Below are positions 33,930 to 42,860 of a stretch of 64,000 nucleotides of DNA, piece after piece. The notes beneath the pieces were generated by a model that had not been told where the DNA came from, searched no databases, and worked only from the letters and a program-made list of their open reading frames with translations. The translations under genes were made by a program, and so were the position numbers. The stretch is from Hyalangium gracile. Lineage in GTDB: Bacteria > Myxococcota > Myxococcia > Myxococcales > Myxococcaceae. Each line of letters starts with the position of its first letter. Within the stretch, counting starts at the first letter, position 1. The stretch is from positions 496,001 to 560,000 of the forward strand of contig NZ_JAHXBG010000003.1 of the NCBI RefSeq assembly GCF_020103725.1, read 5' to 3'.

Positions 33930-35854
33930 TGACTCGAGCCGGTGTCCTCGTCCTCCAGCTCCTGACGGCGCAGGCTCCCGCGCCGGCCACCCCCGAGGCC
34001 GCGCCCGCGGCCGCCACCGCCGAGGCCGCCCCGCTGCCTCCGGACGTGGACGCCCTCTACAAGCTGGGCGTGGCCTTCCTGAACCAGGGCCAGCCGAAGA
34101 AGGCCGCTCCGCCGCTGAAGAAGCTGTTGGAGAAGGCCCCCGAGGTCATCGCCGCGCGCGTGGCGCTGGCCCGGGCGCTGCGGCTGTCCGGCGAGACGGA
34201 GGAGGCGCGCACGCTGCTGGACGGCTCCATCGCCATGTACCCCGAGGAGTCCACCCTGCGCGCCGAGCGCGGCCTGCTGGCGCGGGTGATGGACGAGTCC
34301 GACGTGGCCATCAGCCAGTACTCGGTGGCCGTGGAGCTCTCCCCCAAGGACGCGGAGCTCCAGTTCAACCTGGGCGAGGCGCTCCATCGCGCGGGCCGCA
34401 CGGACGACGCCATCAGCGCCTACGAGGACGCGCTGAAGCTGGACGCGAAGCTCACCTCGGCCCGCATCAACCTGGCCAAGGCCCAGGCCGAGAAGGGGCT
34501 GATGGGCGAGGCCCGGGAGACGCTCAAGGAAGCGCTCCAGGTGGCGCCCAACGACGCCGAGGCCCACTACAACATGGGCGTGCTGATGATGCGCGCCAAT
34601 GACCTGGTAGGGGCCATGTCCGAGTACCAGAAGGCCCTGGAGCTCAACCCCAAGCACGCCATGGCGCACAACAACGTGGGCGTGGTGTACGACGGGCTGG
34701 GCCAGCACCAGAAGGCGACCGAGGCCTTCAAGAAGGCCATCAGCGCGGACCCGAAGTACGCGGAGGCGCACTTCAACCTGGGCCTGGCGTACTTCTGGCT
34801 CGGCCAGCAGGTACAGGCGACGAAGGCCTTCGAGAAGGCGCTGGAGCTGGAGCCGCGGCGCTCCAGCGGCCCGTACACGCAGCTGGGCCACCTCTACCTG
34901 CAGCAGGGCAAGAAGGACCGCGCCGTGGAGGCCTTCAAGAAGGCCATCGAGGCGAGCGCGGACGACGGCAAGAAGACCACCGAGGCCTACCAGGGCCTGG
35001 CGCGCGCCTACCTGGCCCAGGGCAAGGTGGAGGACGCCGTGGCCACGCTCAAGAAGGTGGTCGACGACTTCCCCAAGGACGCCAGCGCGCGCGCGGCCTA
35101 CGGCGATGCGCTCAAGGCCAAGGGCGACCTGGACGGCGCCATCACCCAGTACGAGGAGGGCGTGGCGCTCTCGCCGACGACGGAGGCGCGGCTGGCGCTG
35201 GCCAACGCGTATTCGCGCAAGCGCGTGGGCGCCAAGGCCCAGCCCATCCTCGAGGCCATCCTGAAGGACGAGCCGGGCCACCGCGTGGCGAAGCTGGAGC
35301 TGGCGGACCTGTACCTCGCCATGGGCCGCTACGCGGAGGTGGAGCAGCTGCTGCAGGCCAAGGACGGCGAGACGACGGACACCGGCGCGCTGGCGCGGCT
35401 GGGCGTCATGCACTCGCGCATGCAGCGGCCGGACAAGGCGCTGGGCATGCTGGAGCAGGTGGCGAAGCGGGATCCGTCGCAGCTCGACGCGCGCGCGGAG
35501 CTGGGGCAGATCTACCTGCGCGGCGGAGACTCCGAGAAGGCGGTGCGGGTGCTGGGCGACGTGCTGGCCATCGAGCCGCGGCACTCGCTGGCGCTGCTGT
35601 ACACCGGCCAGGCGCTCTACCAGCTGGGCAAGGCGAAGGAGGCCGAGCAGTCCTTCCGGGCGGCGGCCCAGGTGGACCCCCACTTCGCCGAGCCGCACAA
35701 CGCGCTCGGGCAGCTGCTCGAGCAGGCCAGGCGCGTGGACGAGGCGAAGGCGGAGTACGCCAAGGCCGTGGAGCTCCAGGCGAACCACGAGGACGCGAAG
35801 GCGGCCCTCAAGCGGCTGGGCGGCGCGGCGGCCTCGGCGAAGACGACGCCCTGA
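33929..35854 (+). CDS. TPR-array protein, last gene of the Glt/Nfs-like operon
   Basis: A 641-aa protein: short signal-like N-terminus, Ala/Pro/Glu linker to about residue 35, then some sixteen canonical TPRs (for example AEAHYNMGVLMMRANDLVGA, AMAHNNVGVVYDGLGQHQKA, AEAHFNLGLAYFWLGQQVQA). Residues with the W-LG-Y-A-F-A-P spacing are clear. GltE/AglT and NfsE are TPR components of the related systems; this could be the counterpart, though no lipobox is visible. It ends the operon and is followed by a 12-bp-stem hairpin at 35901. Confidence 0.75.
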   Translation: MTRAGVLVLQLLTAQAPAPATPEAAPAAATAEAAPLPPDVDALYKLGVAFLNQGQPKKAAPPLKKLLEKAPEVIAARVALARALRLSGETEEARTLLDGSIAMYPEESTLRAERGLLARVMDESDVAISQYSVAVELSPKDAELQFNLGEALHRAGRTDDAISAYEDALKLDAKLTSARINLAKAQAEKGLMGEARETLKEALQVAPNDAEAHYNMGVLMMRANDLVGAMSEYQKALELNPKHAMAHNNVGVVYDGLGQHQKATEAFKKAISADPKYAEAHFNLGLAYFWLGQQVQATKAFEKALELEPRRSSGPYTQLGHLYLQQGKKDRAVEAFKKAIEASADDGKKTTEAYQGLARAYLAQGKVEDAVATLKKVVDDFPKDASARAAYGDALKAKGDLDGAITQYEEGVALSPTTEARLALANAYSRKRVGAKAQPILEAILKDEPGHRVAKLELADLYLAMGRYAEVEQLLQAKDGETTDTGALARLGVMHSRMQRPDKALGMLEQVAKRDPSQLDARAELGQIYLRGGDSEKAVRVLGDVLAIEPRHSLALLYTGQALYQLGKAKEAEQSFRAAAQVDPHFAEPHNALGQLLEQARRVDEAKAEYAKAVELQANHEDAKAALKRLGGAAASAKTTP

Positions 35855-35900
35855 GTCGGTCCGGGCGTCCGGTCCGCCCTCGTGCCGGGCGGACCTTGGC

Positions 35901-35929
35901 CCAACTGGTCTGCTTGTCATACCAGTTGG
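35901..35929 (+). repeat. Palindromic element, copy 3, between convergent genes
   Basis: CCAACTGGTCTG (35901-35912) and CATACCAGTTGG (35918-35929) form a 12-bp stem with one mismatch. On the plus strand, the sense of the TPR gene ending 46 bp upstream, the centre is TGCTTGT. It shares AACTGGTATGACAAGCA with the copy at 19963 on the opposite strand. It can serve as a terminator for the operon. Confidence 0.75.
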
Positions 35930-35992
35930 GGACCGGTTCGAGACCAGGGCGCCTCCCTGCCGGGTTGCGCGCACCTCCTCGGAACGGCTTCG

Positions 35993-36844
35993 TCACGCCG
36001 GCCAGCCCAGCAGCACCGCGCCCGAGATCACCAGCGCCGCCCCGGAGAGCTGCTTGCGCCCGGGGCGCTCGCCCTGCAGCACCGCGAGCCCCAGCGCGAA
36101 GGCGATGGACGTGTTGCGCAGCGTCAGCACGGCCCCCGCCCCCGCCTGCGCGAGCGCCGTGAGCAGCAGCCCGAAGGACAGCGTGCACACCCCGCCGGTC
36201 GCCAGCAGCAGCAGCGGCCGCAGCCTCGCCGCGCGCAGCACCGCCCCCAGGCCCCCTTCGCCCATGCGCGCCAGCACCAGCATGGGCAGCGACACGCACA
36301 TGGGCACGACGAAGAGCGCGGCGGCCTGCGCGCCCTCCCCCAGGGCCTGCTTGTAGGCCAGGTGGTAGCAGGCGATGCACACCGCGCTCACCGCCGCCCA
36401 GAGCAGGCCTCGGCCCACCGAGCCACCCTCGGTCCGAGCCAGCCCCGTCACCACCAGCCCCGCGCCCAGCACGAGTGCTCCCGTCACCGTCAGGGGGGTG
36501 ACAGCCTCGCCCAGCCACACCACGGACACCGGCCACACCAGCAGCAGCGCGCCGCCGCGCGCCACCGTGTACGCAAGTCCGAGCGGGGCGTAGCGCAGCG
36601 AACGCGCGAGCGAGAACAGGTAGATGCCCTCCCAGAAGCCCGCGACGAGCGCCCACACCCAGGCGGCGCGCGTGGGAAAGGCCTCCGCCTGCAGCCCCAG
36701 CGTCCACACCGAGCCCAGCGCGATGGCCACGGCGACGACGCACACCATGGAGGACTCGGGATCCTCCTGCCGCTTGAGCAGCGCGTTCCACAGCGCGTGC
36801 AGGAACGCGGACATCAGCACCAGCGTGAGGGCGACAGGCTCCAA
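35993..36844 (-). CDS. EamA-type (DMT superfamily) transporter
   Basis: About 283 aa with ten hydrophobic helices in two EamA halves; landmarks are FLHALWNALLKRQEDP near the N-terminus, LGLAYTVARGGALLLVWPVSVVWLGE closing half one and VLTLRNTSIAFALGLAVLQGERP closing half two. The start is set at a TTG (36844) because GGAG lies five bases upstream and helix one begins straight after. An ATG further in would remove part of that helix, and a longer frame to 36964 has no ribosome-binding site. Substrate unknown; the family exports amino acids or metabolites. Confidence 0.82.
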   Translation of the reverse strand: MEPVALTLVLMSAFLHALWNALLKRQEDPESSMVCVVAVAIALGSVWTLGLQAEAFPTRAAWVWALVAGFWEGIYLFSLARSLRYAPLGLAYTVARGGALLLVWPVSVVWLGEAVTPLTVTGALVLGAGLVVTGLARTEGGSVGRGLLWAAVSAVCIACYHLAYKQALGEGAQAAALFVVPMCVSLPMLVLARMGEGGLGAVLRAARLRPLLLLATGGVCTLSFGLLLTALAQAGAGAVLTLRNTSIAFALGLAVLQGERPGRKQLSGAALVISGAVLLGWPA

Positions 36845-37088
36845 CTCGGCTCCGGGGGACACGACCTGGGAAGGAGGCCCGGTTCTACCCTCCTCCGGGC
36901 ATCCCCACAGGGCAGAGATTTTCCAACGACAGGAGGGCTTGCCGCCCCGGCGCCCGAGACACACCGTGCCCGATGGGGTCGGGTCGGCGGAGGGGTTCGA
37001 AAAAAGCGTCCGCTCGCCAATCCATCCGAGAACTCGGCGACCGGTTCGTGTACACTAGATCCGGAATTCTCGGAGCAATCGGAAAATT

Positions 37089-37997
37089 ATGCCCCAGCCC
37101 GATTCTCGCGTGGCCCCTGTGCTGGATGTTCCGAACCTCGCGGTCCACGCGCTCTGGGGGGCGTGGTTCACGGGGGTGCTGTGGGGCTGGAGCTCCTGGT
37201 CTCCGGGATTGCGCACCGCGGCAATGGCCGTCGGCGTGGCGGTGATGTTCTGGAACTACGCGGTGCTTCACAACCACATGCACGTGCCCATCGCGAGGCC
37301 TCGGGCGCTCAAGTGGCTGGTGTCGCGGACGCTGGGGCTGGCGTGCGGCTTCGCCTACCGCGCCTATTACATCCACCACTTCAACCACCACAGATACAAC
37401 GACGGCCCGGGGGACTGGGGCCGGCCGAGGCCCGGCGAGGGCGCGCTCCACTACTGCCTGCGCTGGGCGCTCACGCCGTGGTTCTGGCCGTGGGAGGCGG
37501 TGGGGCTGGTGTGGAAGAGCTGCAAGACGCGCGGGCAGCGGCTGGAGCTGCTGCTGGACTTCGTGGTGGTGGACGGCACGCTGCTGGCGCTCTTCGCGTG
37601 GCAGCCCTCGCTGGGGCTGTCGCTGCTGGCCATGCTGCTGGTGGGGCAGACGTGCATCCACTACCTCAACCTGGCGGCGCACGCGGGCTCGGACTCCACG
37701 GACCGCACGGCCCTGGCGGTGACGTCCACCTCGCGCTTCTACAACCGCTGGTTCTTCAACGCGGGCTACCACCAGGCGCACCACCTGAAGCCGCAGGCAC
37801 CGTGGCGCGCCCTGCCCGCGCTCACCGAGGAGCTCGTCCGCCAGGGGCAGCACCGCCCCTCGCTCTACGTGGAGCCCGCCCCCATCCACCCCGCGTGGAT
37901 CGCCGGCGTCGCGGCCTTCCGCCGCGCCACGAGCGAGCGCGAGCGGCGAGCCCCCGTGCCGCGCCCAGTCGCGAGGACGTCCGGCACCTCCTCCTGA
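37089..37997 (+). CDS. Fatty acid desaturase family membrane protein
   Basis: A 302-aa integral membrane protein with four or more helices and three histidine boxes: HNHMH near residue 61, HHFNHH near 97 and HQAHH near 228. These bind the di-iron centre in membrane desaturases and hydroxylases. AGHXS-like features of carotenoid enzymes are absent, so a lipid acyl substrate is more likely. The stop is one base from the stop of the convergent kinase gene. It lies divergent from the EamA gene across about 245 bp with no other gene. Confidence 0.8.
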   Translation: MPQPDSRVAPVLDVPNLAVHALWGAWFTGVLWGWSSWSPGLRTAAMAVGVAVMFWNYAVLHNHMHVPIARPRALKWLVSRTLGLACGFAYRAYYIHHFNHHRYNDGPGDWGRPRPGEGALHYCLRWALTPWFWPWEAVGLVWKSCKTRGQRLELLLDFVVVDGTLLALFAWQPSLGLSLLAMLLVGQTCIHYLNLAAHAGSDSTDRTALAVTSTSRFYNRWFFNAGYHQAHHLKPQAPWRALPALTEELVRQGQHRPSLYVEPAPIHPAWIAGVAAFRRATSERERRAPVPRPVARTSGTSS

Positions 37998-37998
37998 G

Positions 37999-40344
37999 TC
38001 AGCAGGCCGCGCTCGTGCGCGAGCTCAGCGTGCGCACCATCTCCAGCACCTCCGAGAGGCGCACCGGCTTGCTGAGGTAGGCATCCGCGCCGGCCTCCAG
38101 GCACCGCTCGCGGTCGCCCGGCATGGCCAGGGCGGTGAGCGCCACCATGGACAGGTGGGCGGTGTCCGCCCCCGCGCGGAGCTGGCGGATGGCGTCCAGC
38201 CCGTTGAGGCGTGGCATCTGGATGTCCATCAGCACCACGGCGGGCCGCACCTCGCGGCACATGCGCACCACCTCCTCGCCATTGCGGGCGATGAGGATCT
38301 TGAAGCCGTGGGCCTTCAGGTAGTCCTCCAGGTGCTGGGTGTTGGCCTCGCTGTCGTCGGCGATCAGCACCGTGCACGCGGTGACACCCGCGACAGGCAC
38401 CGGCGCCTGGGCGCGCAGGCTCGCCAGCACGGCGGCGCCCTCCTCGGAGTTGGCCGGCGGCTCCACCGACAGCACCACCGTGAAGCGGCTGCCCTTGCCT
38501 ACCTCGCTCCGCAGCTCCACCCGGCCGTGGTGCAGCTCCACCATGCGGCGCACCAGGGCCAGGCCCAGGCCCGAGCCCTCGTGGCGCCGATCCAGCCCCG
38601 CGTCCAGCTGCACGAAGGGCTCGAAGATGCGCTGCCAGTGCGCCTCGGCGATGCCGGGCCCCGTGTCCCAGACGGTGAAGGCCACCTCGCCGCCGGGGCG
38701 CGCCGTCACGTCCAGGCCGATGCGCCCGCCCTCCGGGGTGAACTTCTGCGCGTTGGCCAGCAGGTTGAGCAGCACCTGCCGCAGCCGCCGCCGGTCCGCC
38801 CACACGTGCGTCACCAGGCCGTCGCTGGCGTAGGTGACGGTGATGCCCTTGCGGCGCGCCTGCTCGCGCACCAGGCGCAGGCTCTCCTGGCACACCTCCT
38901 CCACCGGCACCGAGCCCAGGTTCAGCTCCAGCCGCCCGACGCTGCTCTTGGTGATGTCGAGCACGTCGTTGATGAGCGACAGCAGGTGCCGGCCGCTCTC
39001 CTCGATGGTCTTCAGCGAGGACAGCTGCTCCTCGGTGACGGGGCCGAAGATGCTCTCGCTCATCGCCTCCGCCTGCCCCAGCACGGCGTTGAGCGGGGTG
39101 CGCAGCTCGTGGCTCATGTTGGCCAGGAACTCGTCCTTCATCCTCGCCAGGCGCTGCAGGTCCTCGTTCGTCTTGCGCAGGTTCTCGCGCAGCAGCTCCT
39201 GCTCCGCCTCGCGCGCCTTCCGCGCGGTGATGTCCACGTGGTAGCCGGTGACGCGGACGCCCTGGCCCTCCCTGTTGCGCCCCACCAGGCCGTAGCTGGC
39301 GATCCACCGCCACGAGCCATCCTTGGCGCGCATGCGGAACTCGTTCACGTAGCGCTCGCCGCCGGCGGGGTCCCTCACGTACTGGTTGGACACCTCCAGG
39401 GCCCGGTCGCGATCCTCCGGGTGCATGAGGTCCTTCCAGGTGTCCCGGGTGTTGGGCAGCTCGTTGTCCTCGTAGCCCAGCTGCGCCTTCCAGATGGGCG
39501 AGAAGTACATCTTGTCGGCCGTCACGTCCCAGTCCCACAGGCCGAGCTGGCCCGCGCTCACCGCCAGCTCCAGGCGCCGGTTGGCCTCGTGGAGCAGCTC
39601 CGCCATGCGCTTGCGCTCGGTGATGTCCACCGAGATGCCCAGCACGAAGTCCTCTCCGTCGGGCGCGCGTAGCGGCCGCTTGCGCGTGTCGAACCAGCCC
39701 ACCGCCCCGTCCGCCCGGGTGAAGCTCTCCTCGATGCGCACCTCGGACTGGGTGACGAGCACCGCCTGATCCACCGCGTCGAAGACCTTGAGCTCCCCCT
39801 GGTCGGCGTGGATGGCCGCGTTGTGCTTGAGCACCACCTCGTCCGGCGGCGCGGAGAAGAGGTCCGCGCACGCCTGGTTCACGAAGATGAAGCGCCCCCG
39901 GCGATCCTTCACGAAGATGAGGTTGGGGTCCGCGTCGAAGATGGACAGCATGAAGGCCCGCTGCTGCTCGGCCAGGTCCCCCTGCGGCTGGATGTGCTTG
40001 CGGCTGAGGCGGCGCTCCCAGGCGGCGGGCACCTCCGCCACGGACGTCTTCAGCTCCCCACCGCAGATGAGCAGCCCACCGCCTCCCAGCCGGTGCCGCT
40101 CCAGGCGCCACGGGCCGGGCTCGGAGTCCCCCAGGGAGACCGGACACGCCCACTCCACGTCCCCGGCCTCGGAGGACAGCAGCCGCCTCGCCAGCGGCTC
40201 GCCGAACAGCTCCGCCAGCCCGCGGCCCCGAGGGTTGCCGCCCAGCAGCCGGGCGCTGCCGGGAGAGCAGGTCTGCACCGTCCCCAAGGCATCCGTGAGC
40301 AGCCAAAGGGGGTGTTCGGCCACGGAGGGCGCGGGAGTACTCAT
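37999..40344 (-). CDS. PAS-containing hybrid histidine kinase
   Basis: A 781-aa soluble protein. Domains: a degenerate PAS-like segment (1-95), PAS at about 130-235 with a PAC end (VLGISVDITERKR), PAS/PAC at about 250-375, and HisKA with the phosphorylatable His in MSHELRTPLN near residue 415. HATPase with DTGPGI and GSGLGLAL follows, and a C-terminal receiver with Asp in VLMDIQMP near 695. No membrane segment, so it senses a cytoplasmic signal. It is the third of three minus-strand kinases, 19 bp after the REC-HK gene. No DNA-binding output is encoded nearby. Confidence 0.88.
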   Translation of the reverse strand: MSTPAPSVAEHPLWLLTDALGTVQTCSPGSARLLGGNPRGRGLAELFGEPLARRLLSSEAGDVEWACPVSLGDSEPGPWRLERHRLGGGGLLICGGELKTSVAEVPAAWERRLSRKHIQPQGDLAEQQRAFMLSIFDADPNLIFVKDRRGRFIFVNQACADLFSAPPDEVVLKHNAAIHADQGELKVFDAVDQAVLVTQSEVRIEESFTRADGAVGWFDTRKRPLRAPDGEDFVLGISVDITERKRMAELLHEANRRLELAVSAGQLGLWDWDVTADKMYFSPIWKAQLGYEDNELPNTRDTWKDLMHPEDRDRALEVSNQYVRDPAGGERYVNEFRMRAKDGSWRWIASYGLVGRNREGQGVRVTGYHVDITARKAREAEQELLRENLRKTNEDLQRLARMKDEFLANMSHELRTPLNAVLGQAEAMSESIFGPVTEEQLSSLKTIEESGRHLLSLINDVLDITKSSVGRLELNLGSVPVEEVCQESLRLVREQARRKGITVTYASDGLVTHVWADRRRLRQVLLNLLANAQKFTPEGGRIGLDVTARPGGEVAFTVWDTGPGIAEAHWQRIFEPFVQLDAGLDRRHEGSGLGLALVRRMVELHHGRVELRSEVGKGSRFTVVLSVEPPANSEEGAAVLASLRAQAPVPVAGVTACTVLIADDSEANTQHLEDYLKAHGFKILIARNGEEVVRMCREVRPAVVLMDIQMPRLNGLDAIRQLRAGADTAHLSMVALTALAMPGDRERCLEAGADAYLSKPVRLSEVLEMVRTLSSRTSAAC

Positions 40345-40363
40345 GAGGGGACCTCGATGCGAA

Positions 40364-41554
40364 TCAGGAGGGTGTGCCGGGCGCGGGGGGCGTGGCGGAG
40401 GGGATGTCGATCACCATCCGCGTGCCGCTCCCCGGCTTGCTCTGGACCTGGATGGTGCCGCCCCAGGACTCGACGAGCTGCTTGACGACCGGCAGCCCCA
40501 ACCCCGAGCCGGAGCCCGTGGGCTTGGTGGTGAAGAAGGGCTCGAAGATGCGGTTGAGCACCTCCTCGGGCATGCCCGGGCCGTTGTCCTGCACCCACGC
40601 CTCCACCCGGCCTCCGGGGTTGGCGCGCACGCCGATCTCGATGCGCGGCTCGCGCCGGTCCGCCACCGCGTCCGCGGCGTTGCTGAGCAGGTTGAGGAAC
40701 ACCTGCTGGGCATGCACCTTGTTGGCGCGGATGAGACAGGCCTGCTCGGGCATCACCAGGTCCACGATGGCGTGCCGCGTGCGCCCGGTGAGCCGCAGCA
40801 TGTTGCGCACCTCGTCCAGCGTCCGGGACAGATCGATCTCCAGGACGCCCTGATCCTTCGGGCGCGAGATGTTGAGGATGGTGCGCGCCAGCTCGGTGAT
40901 GTGGCCGCCCACGTGCATGAGGATGTCCCGGACGTTGAGGATCTCCTCGGTGGTGTTGGCGGGCGCCTCGAGCGCGCCGCGCATCACCTGGGCGATGTTG
41001 TTCAGTTCGTGGCTGACGCCGGCGGCGAACGTGCCCAGCGTGGCCAGCCGGTCCGCGCGCAGCACCTGCTGGCGCAGCTCGTCCACCATGGCCAGGGCCC
41101 TGTCCCGCTCGGAGGCCACCAGCCGGTGGTAGTCGCGCACCTTGAGCAGGTTGGACACGCGCGCGCGAAGCTCTGCGCCGTGCACCGGCTTGTGGAGGAA
41201 GTCGTCGGCGCCCGCCTCCAGGCCTCGGACGACGTCGCTGCGCCCGTCCAGCGCGGTGATCAGGATGATGGGCACGTAGTCCGCGCCCAGCCGGGTGCGC
41301 AGGCGGCGGCACACCTCGAAGCCGTCCAGGCCCGGCATCATCACGTCCAGCAGCACCAGGTCCGGCGGCTCCTGCTCCGCCGCCGCAAGGGCCTCCTCAC
41401 CGTTGGCGGCGAACCGGATGATGTGCCCCGCGGGGGACAGCAGCGCCGCGACCGTGTTGCGGCTCGCGGTGTCGTCATCGGTGATGAGCAACCGCCGAGG
41501 TGAGCTCGAGGGCCCCGGCCTGGCAGCCTGCGTGGAAGAGGGCTTATCGGGCAT
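40364..41554 (-). CDS. Receiver-histidine kinase, tandem paralogue 2
   Basis: A 396-aa cytoplasmic protein with an N-terminal receiver (phospho-acceptor Asp70 in LVLLDVMMPG), a short coiled linker (LKVRDYHRLVASERDRALAMVDELRQQVL), HisKA with FAAGVSHELNNIAQV, and HATPase with VQDNGPGMPEE and GSGLGLPVV. The REC-HK order suggests control of the kinase by an upstream kinase. It is closely similar to the 395-aa protein encoded just upstream, which points to a tandem duplication. Confidence 0.88.
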   Translation of the reverse strand: MPDKPSSTQAARPGPSSSPRRLLITDDDTASRNTVAALLSPAGHIIRFAANGEEALAAAEQEPPDLVLLDVMMPGLDGFEVCRRLRTRLGADYVPIILITALDGRSDVVRGLEAGADDFLHKPVHGAELRARVSNLLKVRDYHRLVASERDRALAMVDELRQQVLRADRLATLGTFAAGVSHELNNIAQVMRGALEAPANTTEEILNVRDILMHVGGHITELARTILNISRPKDQGVLEIDLSRTLDEVRNMLRLTGRTRHAIVDLVMPEQACLIRANKVHAQQVFLNLLSNAADAVADRREPRIEIGVRANPGGRVEAWVQDNGPGMPEEVLNRIFEPFFTTKPTGSGSGLGLPVVKQLVESWGGTIQVQSKPGSGTRMVIDIPSATPPAPGTPS

Positions 41555-41672
41555 TTTATGAAGTTTTTAACACGACTTCCGGGCTTCAATCCAACGCGCC
41601 CCCTGGGTCCGGATCATCCCCCCCGAGGCGAGCGGGCACCCCATCCTCAGGCCACCTACCCTCGCCTCGCGC

Positions 41673-42860
41673 TCATGGGCGGGCCTCGACGGAGTGCGTC
41701 GCGCTGGCGGCCGGAATCTCCATCACCATGCGAGTGCCCCTCCCGGGCTGGCTGTGAACATGGAGGCGTCCGCCCCAGGACTCGACGAGCTGCTTGACGA
41801 CCGGCAGCCCCAGCCCCGTCCCAGCGCCAGGAGGCTTGGTGGTGAAGAAGGGCTCGAAGATGCGGCCGAGCACCTCCTCGGGCATGCCGGGGCCGTTGTC
41901 CTGCACCCACGCCTCGAGCTGCCCGCCCGGCGCGGCGCGCACGCCCGCCTCGATGACGGGCTGGGGCATGTCCGCCACCGCGTCCGCGGCATTGCCGAGC
42001 AGGTTGAGGAACACCTGCTGGGCGTGCACCGGGCTGGCGCGGATGACACAGGCCTGCTCGGGCACCGTCACCACCAGCCGCGCGTGCCGGGCCCGCCCGG
42101 TGATGCGCAGCATGTTGCGCACCTCCTCCAGCGTGCGGCGGAGATCCGTCTCCGGCAGCAGCCCCTCCGTGGGGCGAGCCATCCGCAGGATGGTGCGCGC
42201 CAGCTCGGTGACGTGGTTCAGCACGTGGTCGAGCACCTCGGGGGTGGGCATCTCCTCCCCCTCCGCCGCGCCCGGGCTGTCCGGGGACGGCAGCTCCAGG
42301 GCAGCGCGCAGCACCTGGGCGATGTTGTTCAGTTCATGACTGACGCCGGCGGCGAACGTGCCCAGCGTGGCCAGCCGATCCGCCTGGAGCACCTGCTGGC
42401 GCAGCGCATCCACGGTGGCCAGGGCCTTGTCCCGCTCGGAGGCCACCAGCCGGTAGTACTCGCGCACCTTGAGCAGGTTGGACACGCGCGCCCGGAGCTC
42501 CGCCGACTGCACCGGCTTGCGCAGGAAGTCGTCGGCGCCCGCGCCCAGCCCTTGGAGGACGTCGTCGCGCTCGTCCAGCGCGGTGATCAGGATGATGGGG
42601 ATGTAGTCCTCGCGCAGGCGCTCGCGCAGCCGGCGGCACACGTCCAGCCCCGTCAGCCCCGGCATCATCACGTCCAGCAGCACGATGTCCGGGGGCTCCT
42701 CCCTCACCGCGGCCAGGGCCTCCTCGCCGCTGGGGACCAGGCGCAGGTGGTAGCCCACGGGTGATAACTGCGCCGCAACCGTGCTCCGGCTCGCGGGATC
42801 GTCATCCACGATGAGCACCCGCCACGGCGGGGTTGCCTTCTCCGAAGCATTTCCAGACAT
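41673..42860 (-). CDS. Receiver-histidine kinase, tandem paralogue 1
   Basis: A 395-aa protein with the same plan as its downstream neighbour: receiver with Asp63 in VLLDVMMPGL, coiled linker, HisKA motif FAAGVSHELNNIAQV, and HATPase with GTGLGLPVV. The main differences are a Pro/Ser/Glu insertion after the His helix (SPDSPGAAEGEEMPTPEV) and the N-terminal tail. It is first in the three-kinase set, with an AT-rich 5' region. No output regulator is next to it, so signalling partners are likely encoded elsewhere. Confidence 0.88.
   Translation of the reverse strand: MSGNASEKATPPWRVLIVDDDPASRSTVAAQLSPVGYHLRLVPSGEEALAAVREEPPDIVLLDVMMPGLTGLDVCRRLRERLREDYIPIILITALDERDDVLQGLGAGADDFLRKPVQSAELRARVSNLLKVREYYRLVASERDKALATVDALRQQVLQADRLATLGTFAAGVSHELNNIAQVLRAALELPSPDSPGAAEGEEMPTPEVLDHVLNHVTELARTILRMARPTEGLLPETDLRRTLEEVRNMLRITGRARHARLVVTVPEQACVIRASPVHAQQVFLNLLGNAADAVADMPQPVIEAGVRAAPGGQLEAWVQDNGPGMPEEVLGRIFEPFFTTKPPGAGTGLGLPVVKQLVESWGGRLHVHSQPGRGTRMVMEIPAASATHSVEARP

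Noticed and set aside
24442-35854. Assigning individual glt, nfs, agm or pgl gene letters
   Set aside because: Motifs give the family, but gene order differs from both known clusters, and letters cannot be assigned safely without alignments.
35936-35950. GGTTCGAGACC, like a tRNA T-arm or an integration-site fragment
   Set aside because: The flanking bases do not form a T-stem and no acceptor or anticodon stem is present.
36345-36362. GGCCT-GCTTGT-AGGCC hairpin inside the EamA gene, resembling the TGCTTGT family
   Set aside because: It is in coding sequence (YKQA codons), has only 5-bp arms and is in the opposite orientation relative to its gene; likely chance.
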